The notes under the pieces: generated by a model
What the model was told of the DNA's origin: nothing
What the model saw: the letters and a program-made list of their open reading frames with translations, nothing else
Database searches by the model: none
NCBI GenBank assembly: GCA_030159075.1
Contig: BROG01000795.1
Span: 186,001 to 250,000 of the forward strand
DNA from: Atrina japonica
Lineage: Eukaryota > Mollusca > Bivalvia > Pterioida > Pinnidae
Direction: 5' to 3'
Length of the DNA: 64,000 nt
Part shown: in pieces, positions 33,992 through 45,670 of the stretch
How positions within the stretch are numbered: the stretch's first letter is position 1
How the letters are laid out: each line of letters begins with the position of its first letter
Program-made: the position numbers and the translations under genes

Positions 33992-34559
33992 CTGTAATCA
34001 GTCATTTATTTTACAATGGTAAAAGATTTTTATCCAATTTTTAACCGCGAAATATATTTTTTTCTTTTTGTCCGAAATCTGATAAAAAGTTATTAACAAA
34101 GAATACATTTTTGCGTGTATTTGTATATTCGCATGCATTCGTTGACAAATAAATGCTGATGGAAGCTATGATTGTAAAAAAAGTTTTATTAAGCAATTTA
34201 ACTTAAACAGTGAAATCCTAAATTATTTTATGTTTTGTTATGGTTCAGCTTTTAGAATAAAAAATAGCCAAAATTATTTGTTTTATTTAAGAGAGGAAAG
34301 GAAAATAGAAAATCGATTCAGAATAAATGTTAATCTGCGTGAATGAAATGGATGTAGTGAAGTTATGACATGCAAATGAAAGGTTGTTGTGATACCTCAT
34401 ATAGTTTTCAAAAACATGCGGAGAAAATATATGTACAAGAAATTAATGAATGAATCACCGGATGATCAATAATGTTTCGTGTTGTTTCCAAGTTATGGAA
34501 CGGCTTGAGCAAGATTGTGTAATTAATTCTTAGGATTAATTCTTACATCTTCATAAACA
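33992..34559. other. Inter-exon sequence between exons A and B
   Basis: Short AT-rich spacer with the 3' splice site of exon B at its left end. No room for a second promoter and signal-peptide exon is apparent, though one cannot be excluded. Confidence 0.4.
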
Positions 34560-34565
34560 TTTATT
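34560..34565 (-). terminator. Poly(A) signal for last exon A
   Basis: The minus strand reads AATAAA here, immediately downstream of the TAA of exon A. The 3' untranslated region would be very short. It supports the idea that exon A is a genuine transcript end and not an internal exon interrupted by a stop. Confidence 0.5.
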
Positions 34566-34577
34566 ATTTCACAAACG

Positions 34578-34813
34578 TTACATGAGAGAGTCTAATAGAA
34601 GTAAGTTAGCAAAATTCATTGTATTTGGTTCTCCTCCAAGCATAGATTGCAGATTTAAATTTCCCCCAAGCATTGAACGCAGCATAATAAATTCCATTAG
34701 ATTTTCATTTTGTTGTGCCGCCAATATAGCAGGGACTCCAAATAATCCCGATAACGATCCACGCTTTGCAGTGATTGTAGCAGTGGCCATCTTTCGGGAG
34801 ACCGGTTGTGTAC
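34578..34813 (-). CDS. Candidate last exon A: secreted Leu/Met-rich protein, 99-aa precursor
   Basis: The 3' splice site TTTGCTAG precedes GTACACAACC, which completes a Gly codon in phase with exon 2. The exon adds 77 residues and ends in TAA at 34580-34578. A basic linker (TQPVSRKMATATITAKR) is followed by a Gly/Leu/Met-rich segment. Parts of that segment are GSLSGLFGVPAILAAQQ, then NLMEFIMLRSMLGG, then LQSMLGGEP, ending in NFANLLLLDSLM. An AATAAA poly(A) signal on the minus strand lies at 34565-34560, only 13 bases after the stop, which marks this as a terminal exon. The linker contains an R-K pair and a K-R pair that could be processing sites (inference). The mature protein is small, without Cys, and hydrophobic. 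No known domain is recognised. Confidence 0.85.
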
Positions 34814-37097
34814 CTAGCAAACAGGAAGTATTATAATCAAAGACATACTTCTGCGCATGTCACTTGGAGGACGTCAAGAATTTTGAAAATGAATTTGAGA
34901 AATTTATATATCTTAAAATTTACTATTTATGTTGCTATTGTGATACACTGTTAATTAATCAGACATCTTTTCACCCACTTTATCAGAAAATATTAACTAT
35001 TAAAGGCTTTGTGTTTACATCAATGTCGGTTGAATAAAAAAGGATGAGAACTTAGTGTCGTGCGAGTACTTTTGAATCATGCCAAGATACAAATAGATGA
35101 AGTTGAAAGTTCGTGCATCAATGTTAAGTGTGAGCTTCCTCAGCTCCATGCATTTTATGCTTTAGTATACCATTGTATGTGGACCGAGTTAGCATTTTCA
35201 AATCTCTCTGTACCGTTTATATATAAAATATATCATCCCAAGCAATGAATTGTTTGAGGTTAAAATTCAAACCTATGGGTTAAAAACCTACAGTAAACAC
35301 TTATGTTTGGTAATTTTTTTGGCCAATCTGAATGAAAGATGCAAAATATTGTTGAAGATATACTGATATAGGCAAAAGAGGAAAACGGAAAAGATGATCG
35401 AAAGGCATTCATTGAAAAAAGCATATGACTACAGCTGCAAAAGCAACGGGATAGCTACGTAAACAAGCGCATAATATAAAATGCAAGCGTGACATTGAAG
35501 TAGTTTTGGTCCGAAGTAAACATACTTGTACAAACTAGCTGCCTCCATTGTCCTTGGTCCTTGGCTCCATATAACTACGTCAGTTATAAGAGTCTCGTGT
35601 GTTTCTTCCGGGTAATCAAACGAAATATCGGCTTTTCTTATTTGCGATAGTTGCATAATGTGTATTTTAAATAGAAAGTCAAAGTGAAGACTTCAAAACA
35701 AGTGTCGGTTTATATTCAACTAAAAGTTATTTGACAAGTCTCAACAGAGTCATAGATCTATCGAGTGTCCACCCACGTAAAGTTAATTAGTGGTCCTGAA
35801 TGAAGATAGATAACTAATATTTTATCATATCTATTTTTAAAAATTAACAAAAATCAATGTTCAGACGAGGTGTTTTAACAACCACGACTGGTGTAAACTT
35901 GCTAAATTGATAAATCTTTAAAATAAATCTTGAATAGCTTATTCAATATTTAAATGAACATTAAAAGATCCTTAGTATAAAAAATAGCTGTTTCGCCCTT
36001 CACTCAATTTGACATAAGATTGATTACGAATAGGTTTATGGACACTATCGCTATTTTGTTGCTGTCATATATAAGTATCTACCTTGTTTTTATTGACTGT
36101 CCATTGTCACGATCACTGATGGACCTTTGACAGCCGAGAAACGTTAACTAAGCCGTCATAGCGCATTTCTGATTTATTAACGACGGAACACTACAAACGG
36201 AAACGCCGTCAACTATGTAAATAAACAAAGCTAACACGGACCGGTCGTTAATTCTGGATTTACCCTACGGCCAAGTGATATTAAGAAATTGGTCAAAATA
36301 TTAATATGTCAACCATAATTCAACAGCCACTCAATCCACTAACATACATATGACAAAAAACAATAAAAAATGCTCCGTATTCACTGGTAATTTTTATCTT
36401 CAGATTTTAAAACCTCAAAACTAAATCTACCTCTAACAATTATAAAATGTTAATATAATTAACGATATCAAACTCCAACACAAAGTTCGTTTGTTATAAG
36501 AAAGAAAATAAAGATTGATAACCATGCCCGTTTTTTTTTATTTGTGTTACTATGATTATTGTGAAAAGAGATTGTTATTAGGTAATTATACTGCATTGAA
36601 CAACATAATTACGTAATTATACTACACTGTACGACATACGTTACAGATTTGTCAGCATTACATGCTAATGTTAACGTAAACTATTCTAATGGATGAGGAA
36701 GTGTAAGAACGAAGAGATAAAAGAATTAAAAAAAAAATATTTATTTCTGTGCTTTTTGCGCTTTTTGATTTTTTTTTTTAAATGGATTACCAAATAGTGA
36801 AATTGAATTACGACAAAATAAATCAAAAATAAGAACTGAATATATAAAAATATAAAATAAATAAAACATAAATTTTCAATATGTAAATGATGTTTTCGGT
36901 ACAATATTATTTATCGTAAAGCGTTTATCGTATATATATGCTATATATATAGTTGAAATAGTTTAGCTATATCTCTTCTTTCAACACCAAATCATGCAGG
37001 TTGATTGTATGAATTTACTAAGAATACCAAATTAATCATAAAGTTTTAAAGAAAAGGAAAGAAGACTAAAAATGACACTATTTTCTAAGACACCTAC
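34814..37097 (-). other. Intron 2 (exon 2 to last exon A)
   Basis: Donor GTAGGT and acceptor TTTGCTAG bound this 2.3-kb intron. It is AT-rich and has no recognisable repeat family or second signal-peptide exon that I could see. A 75-residue minus-strand frame at 35429-35656 has no features of the cluster. Confidence 0.6.
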
Positions 37098-37171
37098 CTT
37101 GTGACGTCACTTGTAAAACAACTAACGACAGGACGAAAGCAATTGCCAAGTAGGACTTCATTTTTGTGTAT
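37098..37171 (-). CDS. Exon 2: signal-peptide exon, start codon at 37161-37159
   Basis: The exon follows a 3' splice site (TTTCAG, AG at 37173-37172) and has a ten-base leader before the ATG. It encodes 21 residues: MKSYLAIAFV, then LSLVVLQVTS, then Q. That is a basic residue at position 2, a hydrophobic core from about residue 4 to 17, and a likely signal-peptidase site after VTS (V at -3, S at -1), leaving an N-terminal Gln. The exon ends one base into the next codon (CAA G) at a donor reading GTAGGTG. All five candidate downstream exons begin with the two bases needed to finish that codon, giving Gly for four of them and Val for the last. This was the only signal-peptide exon I found for the cluster. 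Confidence 0.85.
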
Positions 37172-40100
37172 CTGAAAGAAAATAGAAATTTTTGTCAGGC
37201 GTATTAATCTTCACAGCATATGTGACATCTTTACAAAATATGTATGACAGAAACTCAAAACCATTTCATCTAAACTGGAAATTGTGGTGATATTTCATGG
37301 CGCAATCTAATAGGAGCCTTTATACCGTGACATACTGCGCAGACTTATTTCATAATTACATCACGAAAACAAATTATATTAACGTTTATCCTCCACGTCT
37401 AGTCGTAAAATGGATAAAGGGTCAACCTTACGTTCCACGGAATCTGTCGACTAAGTCTAAAACCCGGCGTCATAAACAGGTTGTAAAATGTCCAAAAAGT
37501 ACTTAAACGCGGGAAGACTGATGCCATATCAAACATTATGTCATTTATTTTGGTTTTTTATTTCCCTTCTTGTGACATTTACTATGAAAATAGACTTAGA
37601 TAAAAACATAGTCTGCATGCATGACGGCATGATACACGACGCGGCAATTAGAACGATTAACGCCCAAATATCCTAGATTTAGTTTTCAAAACATAGCGGA
37701 CGTCTTTTTATGTACCTAAAACGTAACTGTTCTATAAATAGATACGTCAGTGATCCCTATGTTACACTTCAAATATGTACTTAACATCTAATACTATTGT
37801 CCACAAACAAAACAAACTTCATAGAATGCATAATACCGCTAGCAATACAAAAAGTCTTTAGGCAGAGATGAGGTTGTTAGTTTTTGTCATTTATATTATT
37901 CAGATGCGACTTTTGTGTGAGTTTGACAATTTCGAATTACCTCCAGTATCTTAAATTTATTGGTTAAGATTAAACTTTGCAGGCCAAGTCTCGAACCTCA
38001 TAATGGCTATTTGATGACGTTATGGAGTCGTACACTCAAATAATTTTGAAACGAAAACAGAGTTTGTCAACAAGAAGATTTTCCGATGTTAACGTACTTT
38101 ATATCTCTGGCGTTTCGGAAATGATACATGTATTTGATTATATATGCAGCACTTGCTTTGCAAGAAACTAAGAAAAGACTGGGGTCATTTTACTTTAAAT
38201 GTTTTTGATTTTTTGACATTCGCTTTACTTGTCACTACATTTTTTGCAGGTATTTGATGTTAAAATGCAATGAAGAAAGTTAACGGCTGAAAGTTTTGTA
38301 CGAGGCTGACACGTGTAACAAACTCCATCATGGTTTCACGTTAAGCACAAGGAACCACTCCGGAACTACAGGAGAGCAGGGGTGTGGCAAAGCCTCTTAG
38401 TAGTCACGCCGTACGTTCAATCATCACTTATTATATAGCATGAGGCTGAATCGCACTGACAACCAGATACAACGATAACGAATGTTTCAGAACTTATGGC
38501 TGAATTTAGTTTTGTAAGAAAAGTGCTTTAACAAATGTCATGTCTCAAATTGGATTCAATTTATCTCTTTAACAATATACTGTCATGTTTGTTGTATGTT
38601 TAAGTGGTACCGAGGTCTTCAAATGTTTATCGCCCGTTTTTAAGAATTTTTATATACAGAGGTATACATATCGTTAACAATCCCAAAGTTATAGTTTTAC
38701 AAATGAGCCCAAAATAACATATAAGTCCCTCAGATAGTTATTACAATGATTATTTTTTCTCCAAACTTAGAGATTCTAAGAAAACATGTATCGTGTAATA
38801 TTTTGTGATGAAAAATTGAAAGCATCAATCATTATCATTAATACTCTCATCATCGTCATTATTATTATTATTATTATTATTATAGCTATTCTTTATAGTT
38901 TATTGAATCTTGATATAAGAGTGTTAAAACTTGAACTTGAAGACGTAATAATAGTAGCTTGGCGACTTCATGAAGAATCTATACATAGGCTATTTCGCTT
39001 CATCTTTTGAATTAAAAGTTCAACCACAGTTTTGGAATTACAAAGTATTTGATGTATTATTCGACGAACTTTGGAATTACAAAATGTTTGGTGAACTTTG
39101 CAGTTAAAATATTTTATTTATTTTTATTTGATTTCTTATTTCGCAAAAATATTAACTTTGCTTCTAAAATAAATGATTCAGATAAAATAAACATTTCGAT
39201 GTTATATATAGCGCTGATTTGTAAGAAACAAAACGATGGCGGGGGCAATTTCATCTTAACGAGAAAATGTAATTTTAGCTATTTTATGAGAAATGTTCAA
39301 TACAAGCTATTATCTGTACTGTGAATGTTTGTAACCCTGAAAACCGGAGTTATTTCGATACTCATATATCTAAAATAAAAACACACACTTATTATATAGT
39401 AGTTTTCGAAAATTTGATTATTTGATTAATGCATCGCTGATTATATCAATCCATCGTTTTGTTCTTTTCTTTTCTCATTATGTTATCTGATTTGGTATAC
39501 CTTTCGTTAAAATTATTACTTGCTTAAGACTCCTGCCATACCACGAACTTAGTTACAATTTGATTAACGTTATTGACGTTTTACGTATTAGCAGTAATAC
39601 AGCTAAAATCTGGATTGGATTGCTATATGGTAATTCTTTTCAGCTTATAGTTCTATTACAAATCTTGTAAAACATATTAGTTTAGATTCTAACGTATGCA
39701 AATAAATATGAATGAATCATTTATCATTTTAAAAATTACATATGTTTATCATTTGAACATTAGTACAAAAAGCGCAAAAGGTCAAAATGATAAAATGTCC
39801 CAGTTGGACTCCAAACAGATATCAATTTCTTTCAATCACAATCGGCGTTTCTAAATGCTTTTGCGTCTCTGATTGGTAGAAACTGTGTTCAAGTTGGAGG
39901 CATGTTTAAATGATTTTAGACCTAGATAGCACTACTCGTTCATGTAAATTCTAAAACAAGCAAATTCTTACATAATCAATTGAATATTAAACAACGAATC
40001 AAAGATAATAATTCATATATAATAAAAATTAAAGCAAAAAACCAGATTTACATGAAGGAATTTATGCAATCATGAAATTTTACAAATACAAAAATGTGAC

Positions 40101-40311
40101 ATTAAACCTTTCATAATGTTTTTGGTTTCTGTTAAGAAACATTTGTAACAATTTCCTTATCATCTTCCTCAAAATTGAATTATTCCAAAATATGATAAAG
40201 ATACAAATAAAAGATACAAAATTCCCTGGTATCTAAAGATTGCATTAAAATCCTCATACAATAAATTTCTATCCTTTAAAATCGCATAATTGGTGAAATA
40301 TCGCAACTGAC
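37172..40311 (-). other. Intron 1 (non-coding exon to signal-peptide exon)
   Basis: Donor GTCAGT and acceptor TTTCAG bound about 3.1 kb of AT-rich DNA. It holds a partial dispersed repeat (about 38660-38740) and a short (ATT)n run at about 38860-38882. No coding sequence is seen. Confidence 0.5.
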
Positions 40312-40409
40312 CTGTTTTTGTTGGATCTTAATAGACAAACGTAAGTACTCCTCTAGTAGTCCAGACACTAGATCTCTACTACTCGCTAGTTTACCTTTGA
40401 GTTAAGTCT
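40312..40409 (-). other. 5' non-coding exon 1 of the secreted Met/Leu-rich protein gene
   Basis: The start is placed at an initiator-like TCAGACT (A at 40409), 32 bases downstream of the first base of a TATA box. The exon ends with CAG followed by the donor GTCAGT (40311 downward). It contains no ATG on the minus strand, so translation would begin in exon 2. The following intron runs from 40311 to 37172, about 3.1 kb. A second possible donor (GTAAAC, about 17 bases into the exon) could shorten it. The exon is inferred from signals only. Confidence 0.6.
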
Positions 40410-40434
40410 GACGATCTGCTGGTTCGTCCTCTGG

Positions 40435-40441
40435 TTATAAA
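40435..40441 (-). promoter_or_regulatory. TATA box of the secreted Met/Leu-rich protein gene
   Basis: The minus strand reads CCTTTATAACC. The TATA-like core starts 32 bases before an initiator match (TCAGACT, consensus YYANWYY) at 40409. That is the usual TATA-to-start spacing of animal RNA polymerase II promoters. Confidence 0.6.
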
Positions 40442-40458
40442 GGACAAGACACTCCGAT

Positions 40459-40466
40459 ATGCAAAT
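40459..40466 (+). promoter_or_regulatory. Octamer (POU-type) site upstream of the TATA box
   Basis: An exact ATGCAAAT octamer, the consensus for POU-domain factors, lies about 18 bases upstream of the TATA box. An octamer next to a TATA box is a classic proximal promoter arrangement. A functional role here is inferred from position. Confidence 0.45.
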
Positions 40467-41535
40467 GAGCTCTATTGTGTGACTTGTTACACTGTTATTG
40501 ATGGCTGGGTCCTAGAAACACACGATGCTTTCAGTATAATACAACATGCACTATTTTCCCTCAGGCCTAATATCCGCGTGACCTTTAGCAGGAGAAAAAA
40601 AATGTTCCTTCAGGATAGTACGTATATATATTATAAAAGTATCTCTTGGTATTTTATTTTGCAGTATATGTATATAATATATGTGTATGATTCATAAAAT
40701 ATAATAACAAACGTTTTGCTGTCATCCATAATGAATTTTATTTTTGTAACAAAAATATTTTATGGTGCATGTTTGCGTGATCTTATTTTTCAAATTTCCC
40801 TTGATCTGTCAAGGGCCTCATAAAGGTCATTAGTACCAAAGGATGTTGATTTCAATCAGGCCATTGTAAGAAATTTCTGATGACTTGTAAAATCATGGCC
40901 TGTATCATTAACAATTGTCAAAGTGTGACATAATGGCCAGGTTCTGCACCCCTTTCATGAAAGTTGTCATTGTCGTCTGCTTAGATCACCATAAGCTGAA
41001 TATTGAACTTCTGAACACATTCCCGTGTTCTTACAGAAAAATCATCATATCACTGAATGTTCTTACATAATAAGTGTACGACATTTTTTGCGTTGTCATT
41101 TTATTGTCTAAATTCCACAGTTTGTAAACAAGATGTTACCTAGTCAGGTTTTTATCATCCAGATATATAAAAATATTGTCTGCATGGGTGTATTGTAAAT
41201 ACTATATCACGTAGCAGATTTTTGAGGTTTTTCTCTACTGTTTTTTTTTCTTTTAACCACACTGCCCCTATGGCATCCAGTTCATGGTTTTCTTAATGAC
41301 TGGTGTCAAGAGAGGTTGAAAAATCGTGTCGGAGTATGTTTTGAAAAATGATAGCGCCATGAATAAAATTGCATACTCTTACGTTAAAATAAAAAGTCAA
41401 AAGCCGTTGTCATGAACTGTGTCAACAAAGAGGATTATTCTGTGATGACTTACAGTGCAATACTTAAAGGTCACCAGATCATCACAATTAACTGTTTCTC
41501 AACTAATACAAGAGAATATTTTCGTTTCTTGGATT

Positions 41536-41537
<2 letters not shown>
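40467..41537. other. Upstream flank of the gene promoter
   Basis: AT-rich sequence with no recognised gene. Apart from the octamer at 40459-40466, I do not call other regulatory sites. Confidence 0.4.

Positions 41538-41618
<81 letters not shown>
41538..41618 (+). repeat. (GA)n microsatellite
   Basis: Pure GA run; poly-Arg-Glu frames across it are artefacts. Confidence 0.95.
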
Positions 41619-41619
<1 letters not shown>

Positions 41620-41734
41620 CTTGTTTGTGATTGAAATGCTTTATTCGATGGTTCTATAATTAATCATGATAAAAGTTGATATATCTAATAAAGGGTCATC
41701 CAACGACATTGAACAGTTTATATTTAGTTTTAGG

Positions 41735-42345
41735 GTTTATCACTAGCTATCGAGGTTATTCATGTTTAATTTAATATGGGCAGGTGGTGTTAACATCGGA
41801 GTTATACAGGTTTAGTTCAGCATGGGCAAGTGGCGCTAAGATCTGGGTTATTCATGTTCAGTTCAACATGGGCAGGTGGTGTTAACATCAAGATTATACA
41901 GGTTCAGTTCAACACTGGCAGGTGGCGCTAACATCGAGGTTATTCATGTTTAGTTTAATATGGGCAGGTGGTGTTAACATCAGAGTTATACAGGTTTAGT
42001 TCAGCATGGGCAAGTGGCGCTAAGATATGGGTTATTCATGTTCAGTTCAACATGGGCAGGTGGTGTTAACATCAAGATTATATAGGTACAGTTCAACATG
42101 GGCAGGTGGTGTTAACATCGGAGTTATACAGGTACGGTTCAACATGGGCAGGTGGTACTTACATCGGTTTTTTTAGGTTCAGTTCAACATGGGTAAGTAG
42201 CATTAACATTTGGGTTAATCAGGTTCAATTCAACATGGGTAGGTGGCGCTATTACTGGGATTATTCAGGTTCGGTCCAACATGGGAAGGTGGCAATAACA
42301 TTGGGGTTATTCAGGTCAGGTTTAACATTGTCAGTGTTACCGAAT
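41735..42345 (+). repeat. 45-bp minisatellite with higher-order structure
   Basis: About 13 units containing TTCAGTTCAACATGGGCAGG, TGGTGTTAACATC and GTTATACAGG or GTTATTCATG. A block of four units starting at 41761 repeats at 41945 with the same order of variants (GTGTTAACATCGGAG, GCGCTAAGAT, AACATCAAGATTATA), so there is a higher-order period of about 184 bp. Confidence 0.85.
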
Positions 42346-43484
42346 GAAGGGTAATTTTGTAATTAATTTCTACCTTGTTTCTATTTCTTACATCAGTCTC
42401 TGTTAATCTAATGCGACTTATATGAATATAATTATAATTTAGAAGAGTAGGAAGAGCGTATTTACATGAACAGAATGTCCATTTACAAATAATGAAGAAG
42501 GTGGGCTTTAAAATGTGCCAAGTCTAATATTTGAAATGTACGCATATTAGATGTATGATGATTAGAACACATCACGTGACAAAAGCAAGGGATTATTAAT
42601 ATGATTGATGTGTAAAATAAAAATAAATATATCATATACAAAGTGTCGGAAAACCTCGTCCAAAATGTTTCCCTTACGCACCTACCCGCTCATTTCACAA
42701 AGGAGCATGACTGAAGTACGAACTGTAACTTGTGATTAAGATATTACATGCCAAATATATATCATTTTTCTACTACGGTCGGAACTGATAATATTATAGG
42801 TACAAAATATTGCCAAACTCTAAAATGAAACTGTTTACGGGGATTTTGTAGTGTGTGAAGAGGCCTCACCCTCCTTAAAGAAAATACAAAGACTTTTTTT
42901 TTAACTCAATTTTATATATCATTAATTTGAATCAATGTTTTGATATGAATGAAACAGTAATGTGTTTTGTTAGTCAGCTCTGTCTGAGATTTATTAAACA
43001 ACTATCTACTCTAAAAAGAAAAAGACAGATTGAGCTTTGGTATTGTACATATTCGGTGAATTCGTTACAATGTGATAAAAAATACCGACCATCAACAAAT
43101 GAACAGTGTTTATTTTTGGTAATATTTTGATGAATCAAAAATAAAAACAGCGACTATAAAAGACAGATTATAAAAGTCTTTATTTTGGTATTTCAAATAG
43201 GTTAATATAAATACCTCTATGCATTTAGACGCGAAAGTTATTTTTCAATCTATCATGTTCCCACTTTTTTTTTATTTAAAAGGGGTTTTACCAAGTATCA
43301 TATTCCCACTTTTTGGTAAAATCCCTGGTAAATCAAAAAGTAGAAACATGATAAATCCAATGATACAATATCTAAAAATACAATAGATATTTTTATTACA
43401 CAAAAATATTATTAAATATTATTACGATATAAAACAACACCTTTTTCGAATTTTGTCAAAGAGAGCCCTTTCAATGTTACACAA
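42346..43484. other. No gene; short inverted repeat at about 43250-43355
   Basis: AT-rich sequence. TATCATGTTCCCACTTTTT near 43251 pairs with AAAAAGTAGAAACATGATA near 43336, with GGTTTTACCA and TGGTAAAATCC between, giving a potential hairpin. It may be a small MITE, but ends were not resolved. Confidence 0.4.
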
Positions 43485-44470
43485 TAATTGCTATGATACA
43501 GCCACAATAAAGACTACGATGCAGACACAATAAACACTATGATGCAGCCACAATAAACACTTTGATACAGCCACAATAAACTCTATGATTCAGCCACAAT
43601 AAACACTATGATACAGACACAACAAACTCTATGATACTGCCACAATAAACTTTATGATACAGCCACAATAAAGACTAAGATACAGTCACAATAAACTTTA
43701 TGACACAGACACAATAAACTCTATGATACTGCCACAATAAAGACTACGATACAGCCACAATAAACACTATGATGCAGCCACAATAAAGACTACGATACAG
43801 CCACAATAAACTTTATGATACAGACAAAACAAACTCTATGATACTGCCACAATAAAGACTAAGATACAGTCACAATAAACTCTATGATACAGACACAATA
43901 CACTTTATGACACAGACACAATAAACTCTATGATATGGTCACAATAAATACTATGATACAGACACAATAAACTTTATGACACAGACACAATAAACTCTAT
44001 GATACTGCCACAATAAAGACTACGATACAGCCACAATAAACTCTATGATACAGCCACAATAAACACTATGATACAGACACAATAAACTCTATGATACTGC
44101 CACAATAAACTCTATGATACAGTCACGATAAACACTACGATACAGCCACAATAAACAGTATGATGCAGCCACAATAAACACTATGATGCAGCCACAATAA
44201 ACACTATGATACGGTCACAATAAACACTATGATACAGACACAATAAATTTTATGATACTACCACAATAAACTCTATGATATAGCCACAATAAACTCTATG
44301 ATACAGTCACAATAAACACTATGATACAGACACAACAAACTCTATGATACAGTCACAATAAACACTATGATGCAGCCACAATAAACACTATGATGCAGCC
44401 ACAAAAAACTCTATGATACAGCCACAATAAAGACTACGATACAGACATAATAAACTCTATGATACAGACA
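43485..44470 (+). repeat. 23-bp minisatellite, about 42 units
   Basis: The unit CACAATAAACACTATGATAC plus AGC, with many variants (GATGCAGCC, GATACTGCC, GATACAGAC, AAAGACTACG). Nearly every unit contains AATAAA on the plus strand. Confidence 0.9.
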
Positions 44471-44845
44471 TTTTTTCATGTCATGGTGTAAATTTTGAAT
44501 TTATCGGGTAAGGTTAATCATATTGAATATAATCATATATCATATTGCAGTCCCATCGGAAATGTTGTGTGGGTTGCTCTTCAGCCCCCAATAATTTGAC
44601 ACTGCATGGTTCAAATTATACTTTTATTTCGCAGATAGTTTCTTGTCGTCTTCAGTAAGTCAATAAATACTGCCCTTTCTGGTAACCCCATTCCCCTTCC
44701 AATTTGAATTCCTATCCGACAGGCCTGTGTTGTAAATTTTGCATTTACACCAAACCTGTAAATTCAAATTTCACTGTGGTGAATATTTTATACCATTCGA
44801 CGAAATACCATAAAACTATTTATTTGTAATTCTTTTTTAATTCTG

Positions 44846-44849
<4 letters not shown>
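44471..44849. other. No recognisable feature
   Basis: Short AT-rich stretch between arrays. Confidence 0.4.

Positions 44850-44926
<77 letters not shown>
44850..44926 (+). repeat. (TC)n microsatellite
   Basis: Pure TC run. Confidence 0.95.
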
Positions 44927-44929
<3 letters not shown>

Positions 44930-45238
44930 GGTATGCAACACAGGAGACATAAAATGAAGACATTAATAATAGACCCAGCCATAATTACATATTGTCAACT
45001 AGATTTACGCGTCAGGACAGCTTCATTTCTTAATTGTCACCCATCAATCGTTCACTGGTAAATCTTTAGTATTGATATGACGTAACCAAACACTTATCCG
45101 ATCAGGGTAGACAGATAAATCTACTGGTCGTCTGCTACTTGACGGGTTAGAAGTCTTAACATCATGTATAATTTATGATTTGTAATCAATAAAATTTTGT
45201 ATCAAGGAAAAGTCATTTCATTTAAAGATGAATTGAAA

Positions 45239-45265
45239 GGCCATTAGCTGAAAAAATACTATTAG

Positions 45266-45324
<59 letters not shown>
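45239..45324 (+). repeat. MITE-like end followed by (TA)n
   Basis: GGCCATTAGCTGAAAAAATA matches the outer end of the MITEs at 23584 and 30273 and passes within about 25 bases into (TA)n (45269-45324). No matching right end was found, so this is a fragment. Confidence 0.45.
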
Positions 45325-45328
<4 letters not shown>

Positions 45329-45554
45329 AAAAAAAATTAATTCCTATATATTATGTGAAAATTGCTTTAGAAACACAGTTTCGCAATAATTGAATTTCGT
45401 TTGCAAATTACTACGACCTTCCTTTTTGTATATTGCATACGATTCTGGACTTGATATTATTTTCACAAAATATAAAGGAATATAAGAATTTCCATGCCTG
45501 TATTTCGCTCAGAGAGCACCTTTTAAATCCTATATTGCTGAACGCTAAGATATC

Positions 45555-45670
45555 CTTGTTTACAGTGGGTACTCCTGTACGGACTTGGCAATATATTTGC
45601 ATTTACTATTTAGCCTTGTATGATACCTCTTTTTCATTCGGAAATACACATTTAACCTTAAGTATTGTTA
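45555..45670 (+). repeat. Dispersed repeat fragment
   Basis: TTGTTTACAGTGGGTACTCC, TAGCCTTGTATGATACCTCT and GGAAATACACATTTAACC match the second half of the copy at 24003-24190. Confidence 0.5.

Larger units (their letters stand above)
15673..40409 (-). other. Transcription unit: secreted Met/Leu-rich protein gene with five candidate last exons
   Basis: This is the only convincing cellular gene in the window. It runs from a TATA/initiator promoter near 40.4 kb through a non-coding exon (40312-40409) and a signal-peptide exon (37098-37171, ending in phase 1) to five exons at 34578-34813, 33702-33991, 32381-32655, 26100-26524 and 15673-15875. Every one of the five has a 3' splice site that restores the phase-1 frame and ends in its own stop. 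They therefore cannot be joined in series and must be alternatives if one gene is involved. Predicted precursors are 99, 117, 112, 162 and 88 residues. The first four carry a shared Leu/Met-rich module; the fifth is divergent. Secretion follows from the signal peptide. A role in an extracellular matrix such as shell is inferred from composition and is unproven. The alternative is a tandem gene family whose other first exons I did not find. Confidence 0.75.

Noticed and set aside
35429..35656. 75-codon minus-strand frame inside intron 2 as a sixth alternative exon
   Set aside because: It lacks the Leu/Met-rich module, and I found no 3' splice site giving the required phase with a sensible peptide.
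42106..42354. 82-codon frame
   Set aside because: It lies in the 45-bp minisatellite and is a by-product of its period.
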